The notes under the pieces: generated by a model
What the model was told of the DNA's origin: nothing
Seen by the model: the letters and a program-made list of their open reading frames with translations, nothing else
The model's database searches: none
Translations under genes and position numbers: made by a program
Assembly: GCA_021014325.1 (NCBI GenBank)
Contig: CM037457.1
Location: 12,776,538-12,840,537, forward strand
Direction of reading: 5' to 3'
Length of the DNA: 64,000 nucleotides
From: Plazaster borealis
Taxonomy: Eukaryota > Echinodermata > Asteroidea > Forcipulatida > Labidiasteridae
Part shown: positions 21,001 to 36,000 of the stretch, one piece after another
Position numbering within the stretch: position 1 is the stretch's first letter
Layout: the number at the start of each line of letters is the position of its first letter

Positions 21001-24000
21001 TACATTTCTATCAAAAACCTGTCATTCCACCAACCATGATCCAACAATCCTTCCTAATATTATTTAAAGGTACAATGTATCTCGTACACGTTTGGTAATG
21101 ACTCAAAACAAAAATTAGCATAAAAACTTACTTGGTAACGAGCAACAGAGAGCTGTTGATAGTATGAAACATTGTAGGAAGCGACTCTGTCTGAAGTAGC
21201 GTAGTTTTTGAGAAAGAGGTAATTTCTCACTAAAATAATAAAAACTTCTTGCAAGAATTTTTTTATTCCTATCTGAAAGCACACAAATTTGAACAACAAG
21301 GGTGTTTTTTCTTTCATCATTTTCTTGCAACTTCGATGACCAATTGAGCCCAAATTTTCACAGGCTTGTTATTTTATGCATATGTTGGGATACACCAAGT
21401 GAGAACACTGGTCTTTGACAATTTCCAAACGTGTTCAGTGCCTTTAAAACACACTCTCTCAACCTGGTATTGGATCATTTGCATTATATCCAAAAAAATT
21501 GGATACGTATGCAAATTAGAATAGTCTGGCTGTGAACATGGTGAATACTGAATACACTTTTGTACACCAGTCGTTGTCCAATCAGGGTCCAAGTAAGGAG
21601 TTTCCCTCCCAGGGTTTACTGTTGTAAACATGGTTGGAAATAAAGTAAACCATGGGGACGAGGTTGACATGTACCAGCCTAGCAGCTCAATTTTGGACTT
21701 TCTGGAGTCTGTTGATCTCCCCTTGACTGACACCGTACAACAAAGAATTACAGTAGTCAAGGCGAGATAGGACGAGTTATACTGCATATACTGTTATACT
21801 TGATCAATACGACGATAGATCATAAATTACAAGATGGTGTGTTGGTTGATCAATGTTTGCGAATACGATTTAAATGGTCTGTGCATGTTGGTATTAAGCA
21901 GTGTTCATCTACATAAAAAAAAAGATGTATCCAATTTGATTTTGTTAAAATTCTACTATTACAGGACCCAATGCTACTGGAATATCTATTCCATGCCAGC
22001 CCTAGCCAGGGGCCGGCCAAGTTCCTTCTGTTCTCTCTCCTGATTCCGTTTCTCCATCGTGACGGCAAGGTTGGCCAACAGGCGAGGGATGCCCTCCTTC
22101 TGTGTATCTCTGTCTCAAGTCAAGGGAGTAATATCGCCAAGTACATTTCTGAGAGTACGAACCTTTGCCCGGTAAGTACATTATTATTGTAATTAACCTT
22201 ACCTTCCTGGGGATTCCTAGGAATGTTCATAAGTTTTCAGGAATGTGCAATTTCTATGGTTACTCATGGTATGTTCACCACAGAAATATTGACTTTTGAA
22301 TTGTATAGTTTGTTGAGATGCGTCAGTATACAAAAAAAGATCTATTGTTATTATTATTAAAATATGTTTCTGGTAATGAAGCCAAGGATGCCTCATAAGT
22401 GAATTTAATCACCTGTAAACAAGGGTGCTTGCTATGTGAACCAGAAACATCGAGTTTAACCCCTTTTTTTTACACAATACGTGTTCTGGGTTCTTTTACG
22501 TGCACTGCCAATCCTAGTACACAAGAATCTTATTTATGTTTTGTTTAAACCTACTGAGTCTTGTATGGTTACTTTACCGTGGAATTGACCGTGTGGTCAC
22601 ACCACACGTAAATTTTTGCTAATCTGGTTTGTTTGGCCTGTTTGCGTTTATTGTTGGTGTACATGTAATGTACATGTAGCTGAGCATAAAAAGAAGTGAA
22701 ACAATAATATTAGACCATATTTATATAGCGCATATCACTGCTAAGTTAGGAAGGAATAGAGAAAATAACAAGCTACTAATAAAATACCAACGGAAGAACA
22801 CTTACTGATAAATGGTGAATAGATTACTTTTAAGGCGATTTTTGAACTGCTCAACCATGACTGCCTCCTTAACAGACTCGGGTGACATGCAGTTCCACAG
22901 TTCAGCAGCAGCAACTTAGATTTTGTAAGGGGGGGGGTATTTGGAGATATGTCCTTTCTGTTTTAGAGTTATACATGCTATTGGGGATCTTGGTCAGTAT
23001 TTGAAATCCCATCTTTATCTTTCACTTTCATTAATTAATTATATTGTTAGGGAAATTCTTGTACACACTATTTTTTAAACTACAGCAAATGTACCATATT
23101 TCCTTATTCTTGTTGAAGATCATTAAGGAAAGAAAGAAATTAATTTACAAAAGCGTTGTTTATTGCAAAAAAACAAAAATATTTGTTTAATCACCACATG
23201 CGTACACATTTTTTCTTGATGCACACATTAAAGACATTTAAAAAAATAGTGAGTCAAATGATACTGCACTAACTGTATTCTGTCCCCATGGTCCTCAGGA
23301 CTTGACTCAAATTTCTTGCAGGTGTTCTTTTCAAAGAATTTATCGTAAGCAGCTTTCATCTCTGATGGTGTTTCATGACCCAATTTGTCTATTATCCAAT
23401 GTTGCCATAGAGATTATTCAAACTAGCCAAAAGTCTGAAAGCTGAATTGGCATCCCCCCATTCTTTTTTGTGTGGGGTAAAATCGTTTTCTGATGTGTGG
23501 GAGTTTGGGTTCAAATGCAAAATAATAAGCTGGCAGATGGAATGCTCCCACTTGATCTTGATTTCCAAAATGTTTGTGGCTGAATATTTCCCCAAGGACA
23601 CAGAGGAATATATTGAATGCATTTTGACTGATAATAACAGAGTATTGATCAAGTGAAGTACATTTGTACATGTATCTGGTCGCCTTTTCAAAGGCATCCA
23701 GTCAATGGGAAACACTAAACATGTATTTAATTGAAAGAATGATTTCAGATGTTAAGTTGTAAATATTAGTTTACAAATTGGAGGGCTCAAATTTGGGGAG
23801 GAAAATCCACAAAACCAAATTGACTTATTTCAAAATTTATACTGGACCAGAAATATTTGTACAAGACCAGCTAATCAAAATGAGAAACAAACTTTTGGAC
23901 ACAGTTTAACATGCATTTGACTGTTTTGATTTGAACTGTAAGCTTTATGAAATGTAAGAGAATGGGTATAAAGTTGTTTTCATTACTCAATAGAATTGAA

Positions 24001-27000
24001 AAGTATTCAGGGTTCTCCCCAGGTTTTTTTCAAAACTGTGGGGCATTCTGGACCCAATTTTTTTATTGTTTGGCCGAAGCACACCGAATTGAAACATGGT
24101 CTTCGGAATGTTTTCTACCTGGTGTTTATCTTGGTTTTAGAAGCCCTACTGTGCAATCTGAAGCACTGTTGTGCATGAGGAGAACCCTGGTATTAGACAA
24201 AGTCAACATTTGAACATAATTTCCATACATTTATTTTTTCTTGGAAGTAGAATTCAAGAAGGAAAACCTGAAACTCAGTATCACTCTCTGTTATTGATTC
24301 TTCCTTGGTATCAGTTCACATGATGGACTGTGGGTGTTTGCACAAATCTTGGAACAGGATCCACAGAAAAAACAATCCTACATGTAGTTTCAGCGGAGTG
24401 CAATAATCAGTATGCCGATATTATATAGCAAGCGATTGAATTAACAGGAGATGGGAAAGTCACTGATATCTCAACCTGAACAAGTTGTCCACAAATAGGG
24501 CCTACATACAAAGGCTTGGAACTCTACCCAACAGGGATGAAATTTAATTACTCACTGCAAATCACTGGGTTTAAAATAATCTATGTTGTACCATGTACAA
24601 GTAACATCAACATGTTGGGGGGGTTTCAACTGGTAATTGATTTACCCAGCAGTAGTGAAGAGAGGTTGCCCAGGGGGCATCTACATGTATCATGAGTTTA
24701 TTCTGGTTTCCTTGGCGACTTCAGATTGCCTAGGGCATCACTTTGTACCGCACCAGCGCTCATTTGCCTGTTTAAATGTGAGGTGGCCCACCTCCTTCAT
24801 TGCTCTGGCTAATTTCTGTTGCCAAATATCACTGCCAGGGATTGGACTGTAAAAGGGAATGGAGCTTGCAGAGATTACACTAACAGTTCTTGGCTAGGGC
24901 TTTTCCTCTTTGATATGGCTTTGATGTACATTTAGGAACACAAGTATCTATGTTGTCAGGGTTCTCCCCAGGTTTTTTCAAAACTGTGGGGCATTCTGCA
25001 CGCTGAATTGAAACAAGGTCTTCGGAATGTTTTCTACTTGGTGTTTATCTAGGTTTTAAAAGCCCTATTGTGCAATCTGTAGCATTCTTAATTTCTACAC
25101 GGTTTTCTCTTGATGTTTTTTGTGAAAAAAATAAAATAAAAATAATACAAATAATTTGTTGATTTAATTATTGTGCGTATCGGCCAAAATGTGTGCGTAT
25201 CGGCACGCAAATCGCGCGAATCGGCCTACGTATGCAAGCTTGTGCATGGGGAGAACCCTGGTTGTTGCTCATGTATGAAAGGCCTGTATTGAGCCATTTC
25301 AACGGACGTCATCACCACCCATGATATGTCTGGGTTGCGCCATTTTGGGAGTTGAAGTCCCTGTGTTTCACTGTGCAGTGTGCATGTTACAAATGTAGCT
25401 GACACATGTATAGTTATTAGACGTGCACCATATCTTTGTACAATTTGACTCCCAAATTATGCAGACCATGGGCTGCCAGTAGCCACGTTTGATGTCAGTG
25501 CAAGGGGTGTGTCAGCTCTGCCTATGGCATCAGTTAAAAATAATAAGAAGAATACCCAGTCCTTATATAGCACTTTATCACACCTGAGGGCTGAGGGCGT
25601 CTCAAAGCGCGCATTATTTTTTTGCAGTGGTATGCAAAGTTATTTTTGAATTATCAGACCCATTTATTTACATCGAGCTGTTACAAGGAGCTGTGGTGTA
25701 ATCTGCAGCCATTCATCCCAGAAACACAGAGTTGAACCCTTCTCTTAACGATAAAGTGCACTGGTTCTTTTACGTGCATTACACAACACATTGGACCCAT
25801 AGTGTTAGCCAGAGGGGTGTCTGTGTATCTATTGGACACCTCAAGTGTTTTTTATCTGTCATTTACATGTTATAAATATATTGAAAGTGAGCAATTTGGA
25901 TACCCAGTTTTTAAATTTTCCATCAAGTTTGGACACCCTTTTACCAAATCCTGGCTAAAACCTTGACGGGACGTACAGCTTTTTGTCCCGTATGAAAGAC
26001 AAAACAACAATGGTTCTAAAGGTCGCTTAAGGACACAAGTGTCAAGACTAGGGCTTGAATGCACACTCTGCTGATCAGAAACACCAGAGCTTGAGTTCGG
26101 TCCACTTGACCGCTCAGCCCCGTTACAAATTACATACGGTTTTCTTTTGGGATTGTTTACCACTCAATAATTTGTCAGGCAAAGAAAACACTGTTAACCC
26201 CTCCTCCCTCCCCACTTCCCTTTGGCAGGTATTAGCAACAGGCCTAGGGGCATTGTACTCAAGACTGCCACGCAAACTTGACATCCGGGTTGACCATTGG
26301 CATTGCTTGACCCGCGAGGACTGGACGGTCATCCCTGAACTCTGTATGTTCCTGCACTCGTTAGAATTCTGCAATGCTGTCGTCCAGGTTAGTATTATTC
26401 AAGTTTCACATGATGTTTTCCCGGTATGAGCCAATTCCAATAAACTATTATTTGGGTCTTGGTGCACAAGTTAATGTCTGATTATTGGTCATTGGTTTCA
26501 CACAGTGCTTTGTCTATGTTTTGCAAAGAAGGGGATAAGCCAGCAATAGCCAGGTTATGTTTAGAAATGTATGTAATGTGTCTGTGAAATTACCATGCCT
26601 CAGTTTTTTAATCTTATTCTGAACTATGTCTTTTGATCATATTTATTCTGAATTTATGTACATGTACCATAACAGTGTTTTATTGCTGCAATTTGTTTGT
26701 CATTTTCTATCTTTACCTTTTGACTCAATTAATTTGTTATTGCAATCATTTAACCTATCCTTGTTCCCTTTTTATGGATTATTGTTCATTGACTATGTTT
26801 AATTAATGCCCTCGGACATATGCTTTTAAAAATGTATCTACTTCAATTTGTTGTCATTTTTTATCTTTAACTTTTGACATTATTTAATTTGTTATTGCAA
26901 CAATTTAACCTGTCCTTGTGTGTGTGTATTTTTATTGTGATTTGTTTCTGACGATTGCTTGCTTAATTTCCTACCATGTTATCCTTTTGTAGGCAAAAAA

Positions 27001-30000
27001 TGTTTTTGCCATGAAAGATACATACATGTGTAAATGTACAACAGGGTATTCAGGTTTTTTTTCTATTTACAGTTTACATTTTTACCATCTCTTCTGATTT
27101 CATTTACAGTCAGGGCATTCTGGGTTTTTTTTCCATTTACAGTTTACATTTTTACCATCTGATTTCATGTACTGGAAGCTGCATGTTTGTATTCTTTTGA
27201 AAGTAATTTGAAAGTAACATCAAATTAGGTCATTTGCCAGGGTTCAGCCCAGGATTTCTTGAGTGGTGGAATTTTTGTTCCCTGGGGTTTAGGCAATTTT
27301 CTTTGTGCACAGTTTGTATTCACTCGTGAGCCTTGTGCATTGAATGGAATGGAGGCATTTACCATACGAATAGTATGGTCTTTAGTCCGCTGTTTAATTT
27401 GTCCATTGTTTATCCACGCTATGGAATAAGGTACGCGGTTATTTTTCGCTGGATTATGAAAATACAGCTTTGGATAACTTTTTTTACTGGTAAATACACA
27501 ATTTTCCATTTTGTTGAAAATCTGTCAAAGGAAACAAGCAAGATCTCAAATAAATTGAACATGTGTGATGGTCGGAAAAAAGAAACAAAACTGCCAGTGG
27601 TTTGGGAATTCTGAGTGCTGGGTGGGTTTTCCGGCACCGACCAACTGTAGGCAGAACCCTGATTTACTATGCAATGTTGTTCTTGATCAAATCAAGTGCA
27701 ATGTATTTGTTTGAATGCATTGTGTGCATAGCTTTTTCCTTTATTTACATGGCAGGGCGAAATACACTTGATCAATAATTCAAGGACACGAAGAAGATAC
27801 AGTTAAAGTCCAGTGTACAGAAGTGCTGCTTTGTAACCAAACATTTCAGAATTGTCAGACACTCAAATAGTTTTAAAGGAGACCTGACACTATTTACCTT
27901 GAGAAGTGTTTCTGCTTGGAATGCTTTCACGTTTCAGAAAAGAAGTTCCTGATGCAAATTAGGCAAACTAACATTGCTTTGAGCTCCAATGTTCACGAAT
28001 GCACACAGTACACACTAAAAACCAAGGTCCAACCATGTTCCTTATTACACAGGTTTCTTGAAAATACTGAGCTTTTATTGTGATAGAATTTTCAGAGGGT
28101 AGCTTAGTTCATCATGCCTTTCTTGAAAGCAATGATGATAAATTTCCGACTTTTATCTGAATTCAGATGTTTTTATGTCTGCACAGCGAACAGAAAGGTA
28201 ATTTTTTACTTTAGATGTTCAAACAAATCTTGCTCTTTGATCTACATCTCTAGAACTGAGAAAGGTTTTCCCCAAAACCTGGGGTTACTGAAAGGTGGAA
28301 ATGCCATTATTTCAACATACATGTAACTCCTAAATTTAGGGTCTTTGTTTCAGCCATTCTTGTCATGCTGCACTGAAACTAAAGGAATTGGTCAAGGCCA
28401 GAATAAATCAGACAGTATCACCATAGAGGAAGGACCATGCTCACTCATAATTTTAGTAGTTGACCGAAATGGAAAACAATAGCTCTATTCACAAAGACGG
28501 CTATTGTGTTTGTGTTGTCATCTGTTTTTCTTTAGTGTAAACTGTATTTCAAGGCATCGTACACGTTTGGTAATTGTCAAAGAACAGTGTTTTTATTTGG
28601 TGTATCCCAACATATGCATAAAATAACAAGCCTGTGAAAATTTGGGCTCACTTGGTCATCGAAGTTGCAAGAAAATAATGAAAGAAAGTACACCCTTGTT
28701 GTACAAATTTTTTTGTGTGCTTTCGGTTAGGAATAAAAACTTCTTGCAAGAAGTTTTTATTATTTTAGTGAGAAATTACCTCTTTCTCAAAAACTACGTT
28801 ACTTCAGAGGGAGTCGTTTCTCACAATGTTTTATACTATCAACAGCTCTCTGTTGCTCGTTACCAAGTAAGTTTTTATGCTGATATATATTTTGAGTAAT
28901 TACCAAACGTGTACGATACCTTTAAGTGTTATGGTGGTTGAACATCATCTATCTTCTATTTTACTAGGTGGCACATCCGATAGTCAGTAATCAGCTCATA
29001 CAATACTTCCATGATGGCTTCTTGGTACCAGTCATCGGACCAGCACTACATCAGGTAAAAACGAGAGAACATTCATAGGTTGAATATGTTCAGCCATTCA
29101 GTCTTTTCATGTATTTGCAATTTTTGTTTGATTGTTTGTCTTTATTGGAGGATGGGAAAAAGATGGACGTGTATTTTTATTTTATTTTTTGCTTGTGGTG
29201 GATTTACAATGTGAATTTGTAGTATTTGGAGTACAGGTATTTTTATATTTTTTTTACCATTATTTATGTCGCCCTAAAATGAGTGGGGGACCATGGACAT
29301 GTTTGCATTGCATAAGTTATACTTGTCTGTTTGTTTTTCAGGAAAAAATAGTAAGATTTTAGTGATTTGTGTTTACTCTCCATGTTTAAATTATGTATTT
29401 AATACGTGTCTGGTAAAGCTGCACACTGCCTAGTTAGAACCCAAGGGCAAAAGTCAACTAGCTTGTCTAAATGTACATGTAAATTGCAAGTGGAACCATG
29501 TCGCTGTTTTATTCAGAAGCTGTTCATGACATGAAACAGTCTTAGTTTTCCTCACTTTTGTACAGACAGTTTTTAAATATTTGTTTAGAGATTTTGTTCT
29601 TTATTGAGCATGTTTGTCATAAATGCCAGTGGGTTTCTATGTGTAAAAACAAACAAGCAAAAAAAAGAGAAAAGTGTGTGCGTTATTACTGAGTGGATAG
29701 TTTTCGGACATGTTCAACAGCAAGTAGTTGGCCATGTGTTAGACCAGGGCCACATTTCATGGAGCTGCTTTTAAAGCATAACAAGTAGCTAAGCACAACA
29801 AAATGTTGCTTACCAGAATAAGGTTACCAGCCAAAATACCAAGTCACGTGTACTATCTGTAACTGGTATCCCGCTCATTTTTGCTAAGCAGAAATATGTT
29901 GAGCAATATTTTCTGCTTTTAAAGCAGCTCTATAATTTGGGCCCTGGCTGTTGGGTTCTTGTATTACAGTTATGATTGACTCAGATGAACAGCCACCAGT

Positions 30001-33000
30001 TTTGTAATTTGTGTAACCTAGACCCCATGATGTGTGCTATGTGGCCATTGAATGCCAAAGAGGAATAGCTCTGGTCTGGTGTCACTTTCTGTGTGAACAC
30101 TTGAAATAATATGCTGCCATTTACAGCTTGATTCCAAGATAATTCAGAAAGCCATCTTCACTGTGAATTACAGCGGTATTAAAGTCAGACCATTTGAAAC
30201 TGAAAGGGGTGTTCTTTTTTGCTGTAAAGTTAATACTAAAGACAACAAAATTGTTAATGGCCTGACGTTCGACACTAGCAAAGTCTTTCTTGAAGGCTAA
30301 ATGACAACACAACTAAACAGGTCATACTGGAGTAACAGAAGCGAAGTCTTAAAAGGGTTAAATACACATTACTTTGTGCCATGCATCATGTAGAATGCTT
30401 GATTCGAACACTTGCATTATACATTTACATGATTTTTGAATGACTGATAAAAATCAGGATCGTCTGAAAAAACCCTGCTCCAAATCATTATGTTGTGTAT
30501 GGTTTCCAATAAGTTGATACATAACCATGCACTGTTATGTACATCTTTTTGAAGTGCACAGAATATACAAGAAGTACATGGGAAGGACAAATTATTAACA
30601 TGATGACAATGATAATAATATTTATTATTATTTACAAAATGCTTTCCATGTAACATAAACTTTGATCTGAGTTATTTGTTTCCACGATCAAAACTGTTTG
30701 CATTTGTGTACACATACATCGTAGTTTGTGAGGCTGACATTAATAGTATTAATTATCCGCATCCATGCGATATCCACAAACCTGTTCCCTGAAGTAATCC
30801 AGGTTCACGTTTATTGGGGGGAAATTGGATTCAGTCTCAATTTCTTTTATCTGCTTGTAGTTCCTTCTAATATATTAAACGCTCGCCGGCCACAACCCCA
30901 CTTCAGAACTCAATCCAGGAAATGAGTGTAACTTCTCATTAAATCAATGTTGTTGTAATGGTTAAAAAGCATTATAGTGGTGTGTTGCCACAGATTAGTG
31001 CTGGAATACAACTTTATTGTAGTCTGGTATACCCTGTAAAGTTCACTCTGAAGTTCATGGCTTCTTTGACCTTAAATAGACTGCATTTATCAGAGTTGGG
31101 GGGGAGGAGTTTCCTCGCAATTTCCTTGAAGTTGATTTAAAGGGACCATGTACACATTGGTACGCTGTAAACAAAAACTTGTGAAATTAACTCGGTCATT
31201 TTGGTGAATCAGTATTGTATGCATTGTAGATTGATCTCTATGACATTCATGTTTTCTGACACAACAAATTAGTAAGGAAATAATTTTAATTTTTTTTCTG
31301 GGAACTTTTAAAGGAAATCATGTACAGTAGCACGCCTCGATAATGAACATAGAAATAACAAACATTTGGCTAAACTGAACAAAACCTTTGGCTGCTGAAT
31401 TTTGTTCTCTAAACAGGGCACTAATTCCTCAAGTCACTGTTAGCCGATTTCAATCCTGAGTGTAACCTTTGTTTACAAAAAGAGTGACCTTGTACAATCC
31501 AGGGCCTTTCTGGCAGGCAGGATACTAAACTGGTCATGTGAGAAATTTTACATTGTCATAATTTCACCATAAATTCAAGAGCTATAAAAATAATAGCTAA
31601 ACAAGTTTTAAGATGAGCCCCCTTTCTTCATATCAAAAGTTGATATACAAAATCGTATAGTGCAATCTCCATGGACTGTAAGATTTTATGTTTTCTTCCA
31701 TTGAGCTGTGTACAAATCGTGCCTGCAGGAAGTCCAGGCTCTGTGGCTCTTTTGTATTTAAACATGTGATGTCACAGGATGCACAAGGGAAAGCCAACTG
31801 AAAATTGATGGGTTGAGACTCTTATTGTTTCTCTAGTTGGCGGAATGTTCGATCAACTACATACTAAAGATGCTCTTCCGCTGATTGAATGCATTTCCTG
31901 GGAATTGTTTTAAAAGGAAAACATGTACTGTACTGGTGATTGGAGTTTTCAGAGGCTGGTTCTCTAAACATACAAACAAATAAATACAAAATAATAATAA
32001 TATGAGTATTTATTAATGAGTATTTATTAATATCCATCAAAAAAGATGCCATGGCGCAGTACAAACATGTATTCTCAATCCTATATCGTGCAGCAAGGAG
32101 AACAGCGGACAGCTTCTGTTCGAATTGCCCAGTTTTGATGATGATCCTAGTTCTATAGGAACCTATGAACATTGTAAACCTCAATTACCCAATAAAGCCA
32201 ATAGACCAGTTTATATGATGTACATATAATATACACTGAATCAACCGTAAAAACATGTACAATATTTGTCGTGACCTAATTTCAAAGATCAGCTTAAGCA
32301 TTCACACTTATCACACATTACATCAGCGTAATGCCCTTTACTTTTTTTTGTGACCGGCCAGCAGGACCAGTTAGCTTGTCATTTCACGAGTCCATCAGCT
32401 TTATCACTAGTCCAGTAATTCAAGAAATAGGGATGTAGCCAGCCACTGAAGTAGCCAGCTTGGAGTGAATTTTGACTGGTCCTCAGGTGTTTTAACTGGC
32501 AATTGGCCATCGGACCACTGTTAAGGGAGAACACTGGACATTATTGGTAACACTCTGAATATTTTATGACAAATAACTTAAATGAAGCGGAATTTCTATC
32601 AAACCTTATTTCTCCCCCTTAATAAATGTCCATGTACATTGTCTCTTTTCGATCACAAAGGAATTTATGTTTAATTTTATAGGGATATCCTGCCGGTGAA
32701 CAATTCCTGCATACTATGTGCTCACTGTGTGCATAATATGTGCCTTGAAAACCCTAAATTGGGACATAGCTTTGAATGGGCAACACATGATTCACATGAA
32801 TAATGGTGGGCTGAGCCTATTTAAAAAAAATAATGCACAATCACAATTTGCTTTACATGTACTTTTTAAAGATTACAATGATTCCATATTTTGTTTTAGA
32901 AAAACAGCATTTAGAGAAACACTGACCTGGGGCCGATTTCACAAAGAGATAAGACTAGTCTTATCTGAAGTTAGGACCAGTAACTGGTCTTAACTTAAGA

Positions 33001-36000
33001 CTACATGTACATGTAGTCCTACATGTATCTCTTAGCATTGCCTAGGACTAGTCCTAAGTTAGGAAGAGTTTTGTGAAATCGACCTCTGAATTTCTGGATA
33101 TGTTGGTTTAACTTTGTTAAAAAAACAAAACTGCAAAGTAAACAGTTGTTTTTAAATATTTTGTATACATTCAGTTTATGCTTATTTCTTGTGCTTTGCA
33201 AGCTAGAGAACAGAGGTCAAATTCAAATTGAATTCTCTCCATCAGTGAGCTAGAAAGAAACTTTTTGGGGGGGGTCTCAAGTTACCAACTTTACGACAAG
33301 TAGACTTCAGCTCTGAAATCTTTGATTTCATGCTCTTTTGCTTTGATCATACGCACATTGGAAGACCAATGATCACAAATTAAGACACAATATTATGGTT
33401 CTGATAAATTGATTGTTATTGGTATATCCGGCATTAGTCTGCGTTGTAAACTGGTCATCCAAGCGAAACAAACTAAATTTTACTTCACTAGTTTTCATCA
33501 GAAGTGTTCTTGTCCACAAGCAGGTGTCCCACAACTTAGCACGTAATGTACACAATGTTCTCTTGGGCTGTACCATTACTTTTTGTGGCCTTAAGAAAAA
33601 AAAGTAAACAAAATTCTGTCTTGTTTAACAGATGTGGAAATACTTGCCCCCGAGCAACCTCCCTGGAAACAAATTAACTATTCAGCTGGAAAATGCCAAC
33701 CAGGCTGGTAGACATTTGACTAGTTGACAGACGCTTTGAAGGAATTTGTAACAGTTGATGATAGTGAGCGTCCCCACTCTAAAAGTGTTGGACATGATTT
33801 CTTATTAATATCAAATAACTAACAAGCTTCTTATGTAAATTTGTCTTCTCTGAGGAATTCAATTGCATTTGTCTGGGTTTGAAAGAGGGAGTCAGACTAT
33901 GCTGTGATTTTAAAAACAACACATATCAAATTTGGTGATCATTTAGGTGAACATTTTTGTCTGTTTAGATGATCTTCCCAACAAGGGAACTTGGCAAATC
34001 TCCCACAGGGGATATAAACGCCAAGCTGGCAATCAGCCAATCTCATATACAAACATTGGTTTATACGTCTAGGATTATGAATTGCACAAACCATTAAATT
34101 GTGATGAAGTAACTAGAAGACAATACTTTTGTTCTAGTCATTGTAAAATCAGCGATTAGCTTGGCCGAATTCGAGCCCACAACCTTGCGATTGCAAGTCC
34201 TGTAGTCTAACCACTTGACAATCTTAACTCTTAAAAGACAAATACTTTGTAGGTTTGGAGGCATTGCATGGTGAGGTATCAATGAATATTCAGTTTGCGG
34301 TAACACCCTGTGTATATTTGACTTCTATGCTGTGTAGATTTGTTCTTTGAGAACTTGTCTTGCTGGCTATTCTACTGCCGTGGAGACTCCCTGACGATGA
34401 CTAGAGCAGGCTAGTCGAAATGTTGAGACCTATTAAGAACTCACTCCGCAACAGTGAAGTTAATAACGAGAAGTCCCCCTGATCCGTTAAGCGAAAGTAG
34501 TAGTCCCGGCTGATTTCCTACCTTCCGCCCAGGTAGTAGTTAATAAGCAGGACAGTTCTTTTCAGAACTACAATGTAAGTAGTGTCCCGAATTCCAAAAT
34601 CTATTCCGCGGCAGTAGAATAAATAGCAAGACAAGTTCTCAAAGAACAAATCTACACAGCAAAGTAGATATACAAATGGTAATACTGCAAACTGAAAAAT
34701 ACTTTGTTTTTTTCCAGTAAGTGATTAATTAGTTGTATTCAGGCATCGTTTCCTTAAAGATGACAGCTAGTGAGAGTAGCATTGGCCTGTGTGAGGATTT
34801 TGAATTGGCCCTTTGAATGTTTCAACTAGAAATGTGAAAAATAGTAACAGAACTTCTGAAAACATTGATATGTTTAAAATAAATATTAGTTGCAGCAACT
34901 TTTCATGCAGAAGCACACTTTCATTGCATGTTTTGCACACTTTTTTTATCACGCTTTAGATAGCAACTGAAAAGTAGCATTTTTCATGTCATAGAAAGGA
35001 GCGGTTTTTTTCACATTAGTTATAAAAGGCCCATGACACAGCTGTGCGTTTGGAAATAAAAACCATCTAATTATTACTTTTTATTGTATTTATTTACAAT
35101 GACAGCTAACAGCGTTCGACTCATATATAGTAAGTCATCTTTATTGTTTATTTTTTTTCTTTTCTTACTTTACTTACTCGTTGAGTAGTACATAATTGTT
35201 AATAAACTTGTCAACCTTGTTAATTTGTTTGTTATAACATCTGCTAAAGCTTCTCATTGTTCCCTAAAGAAAACAAATCATACAGCAATATTTTAGGGAG
35301 GTTGTGAACATGTTGGTCACCTTTTTTGGTATGAATTATCACCATTTCAGCTACAAATACTTCTGATCATGCCCTTCCTTTTTGTCAAATTCCTGGGGAA
35401 AAAATAGGCTTCATCATAATATATAAATGGTGTTAAATCACGAGCCATCAATGCTAAAAGTGCTATTACACACTTCAGGTTCTTTTTTTATGCAGAAATG
35501 CTGTTGCAGAGCTGCCAACTCTCTCTTATTCTGCAAAAAGTTCCCTGAAAACAAACCGATCTTTCCATGTTCTGATGAACAAATTTGAAAATCTCCCTGA
35601 TTAGGGAAAAAAAATTCCCCACTACAATGTATGTTGAATGTAATTCTAAATATCTCCCTGATTGTTGCACAAAATCTCCCTGATTGCTAGATGTAAATCT
35701 TGGCAACTTTGCTATAGCAGGGTTTACAAGCCCAGTGCACAATCTACAAAGCATAATTAAATGAACACTTGTTACGTTTTATGTTCTAGCTATATGCATA
35801 CATTATAGTCCCATGCATGCATCTGGATCATGTCTGAACACACTGCACCAGGTACATGTGCAACCCATCGTTGACTTGTAAACCTTAGTTATTTACCAAT
35901 GCGGCAAGGTTAAATATGGATTCTCTCAAGCACCAATTACTATAACGACAGGCCTCGTACCTTCTAAAAATGCTGGTAGGCTATCCGGGAAGGTACATGT

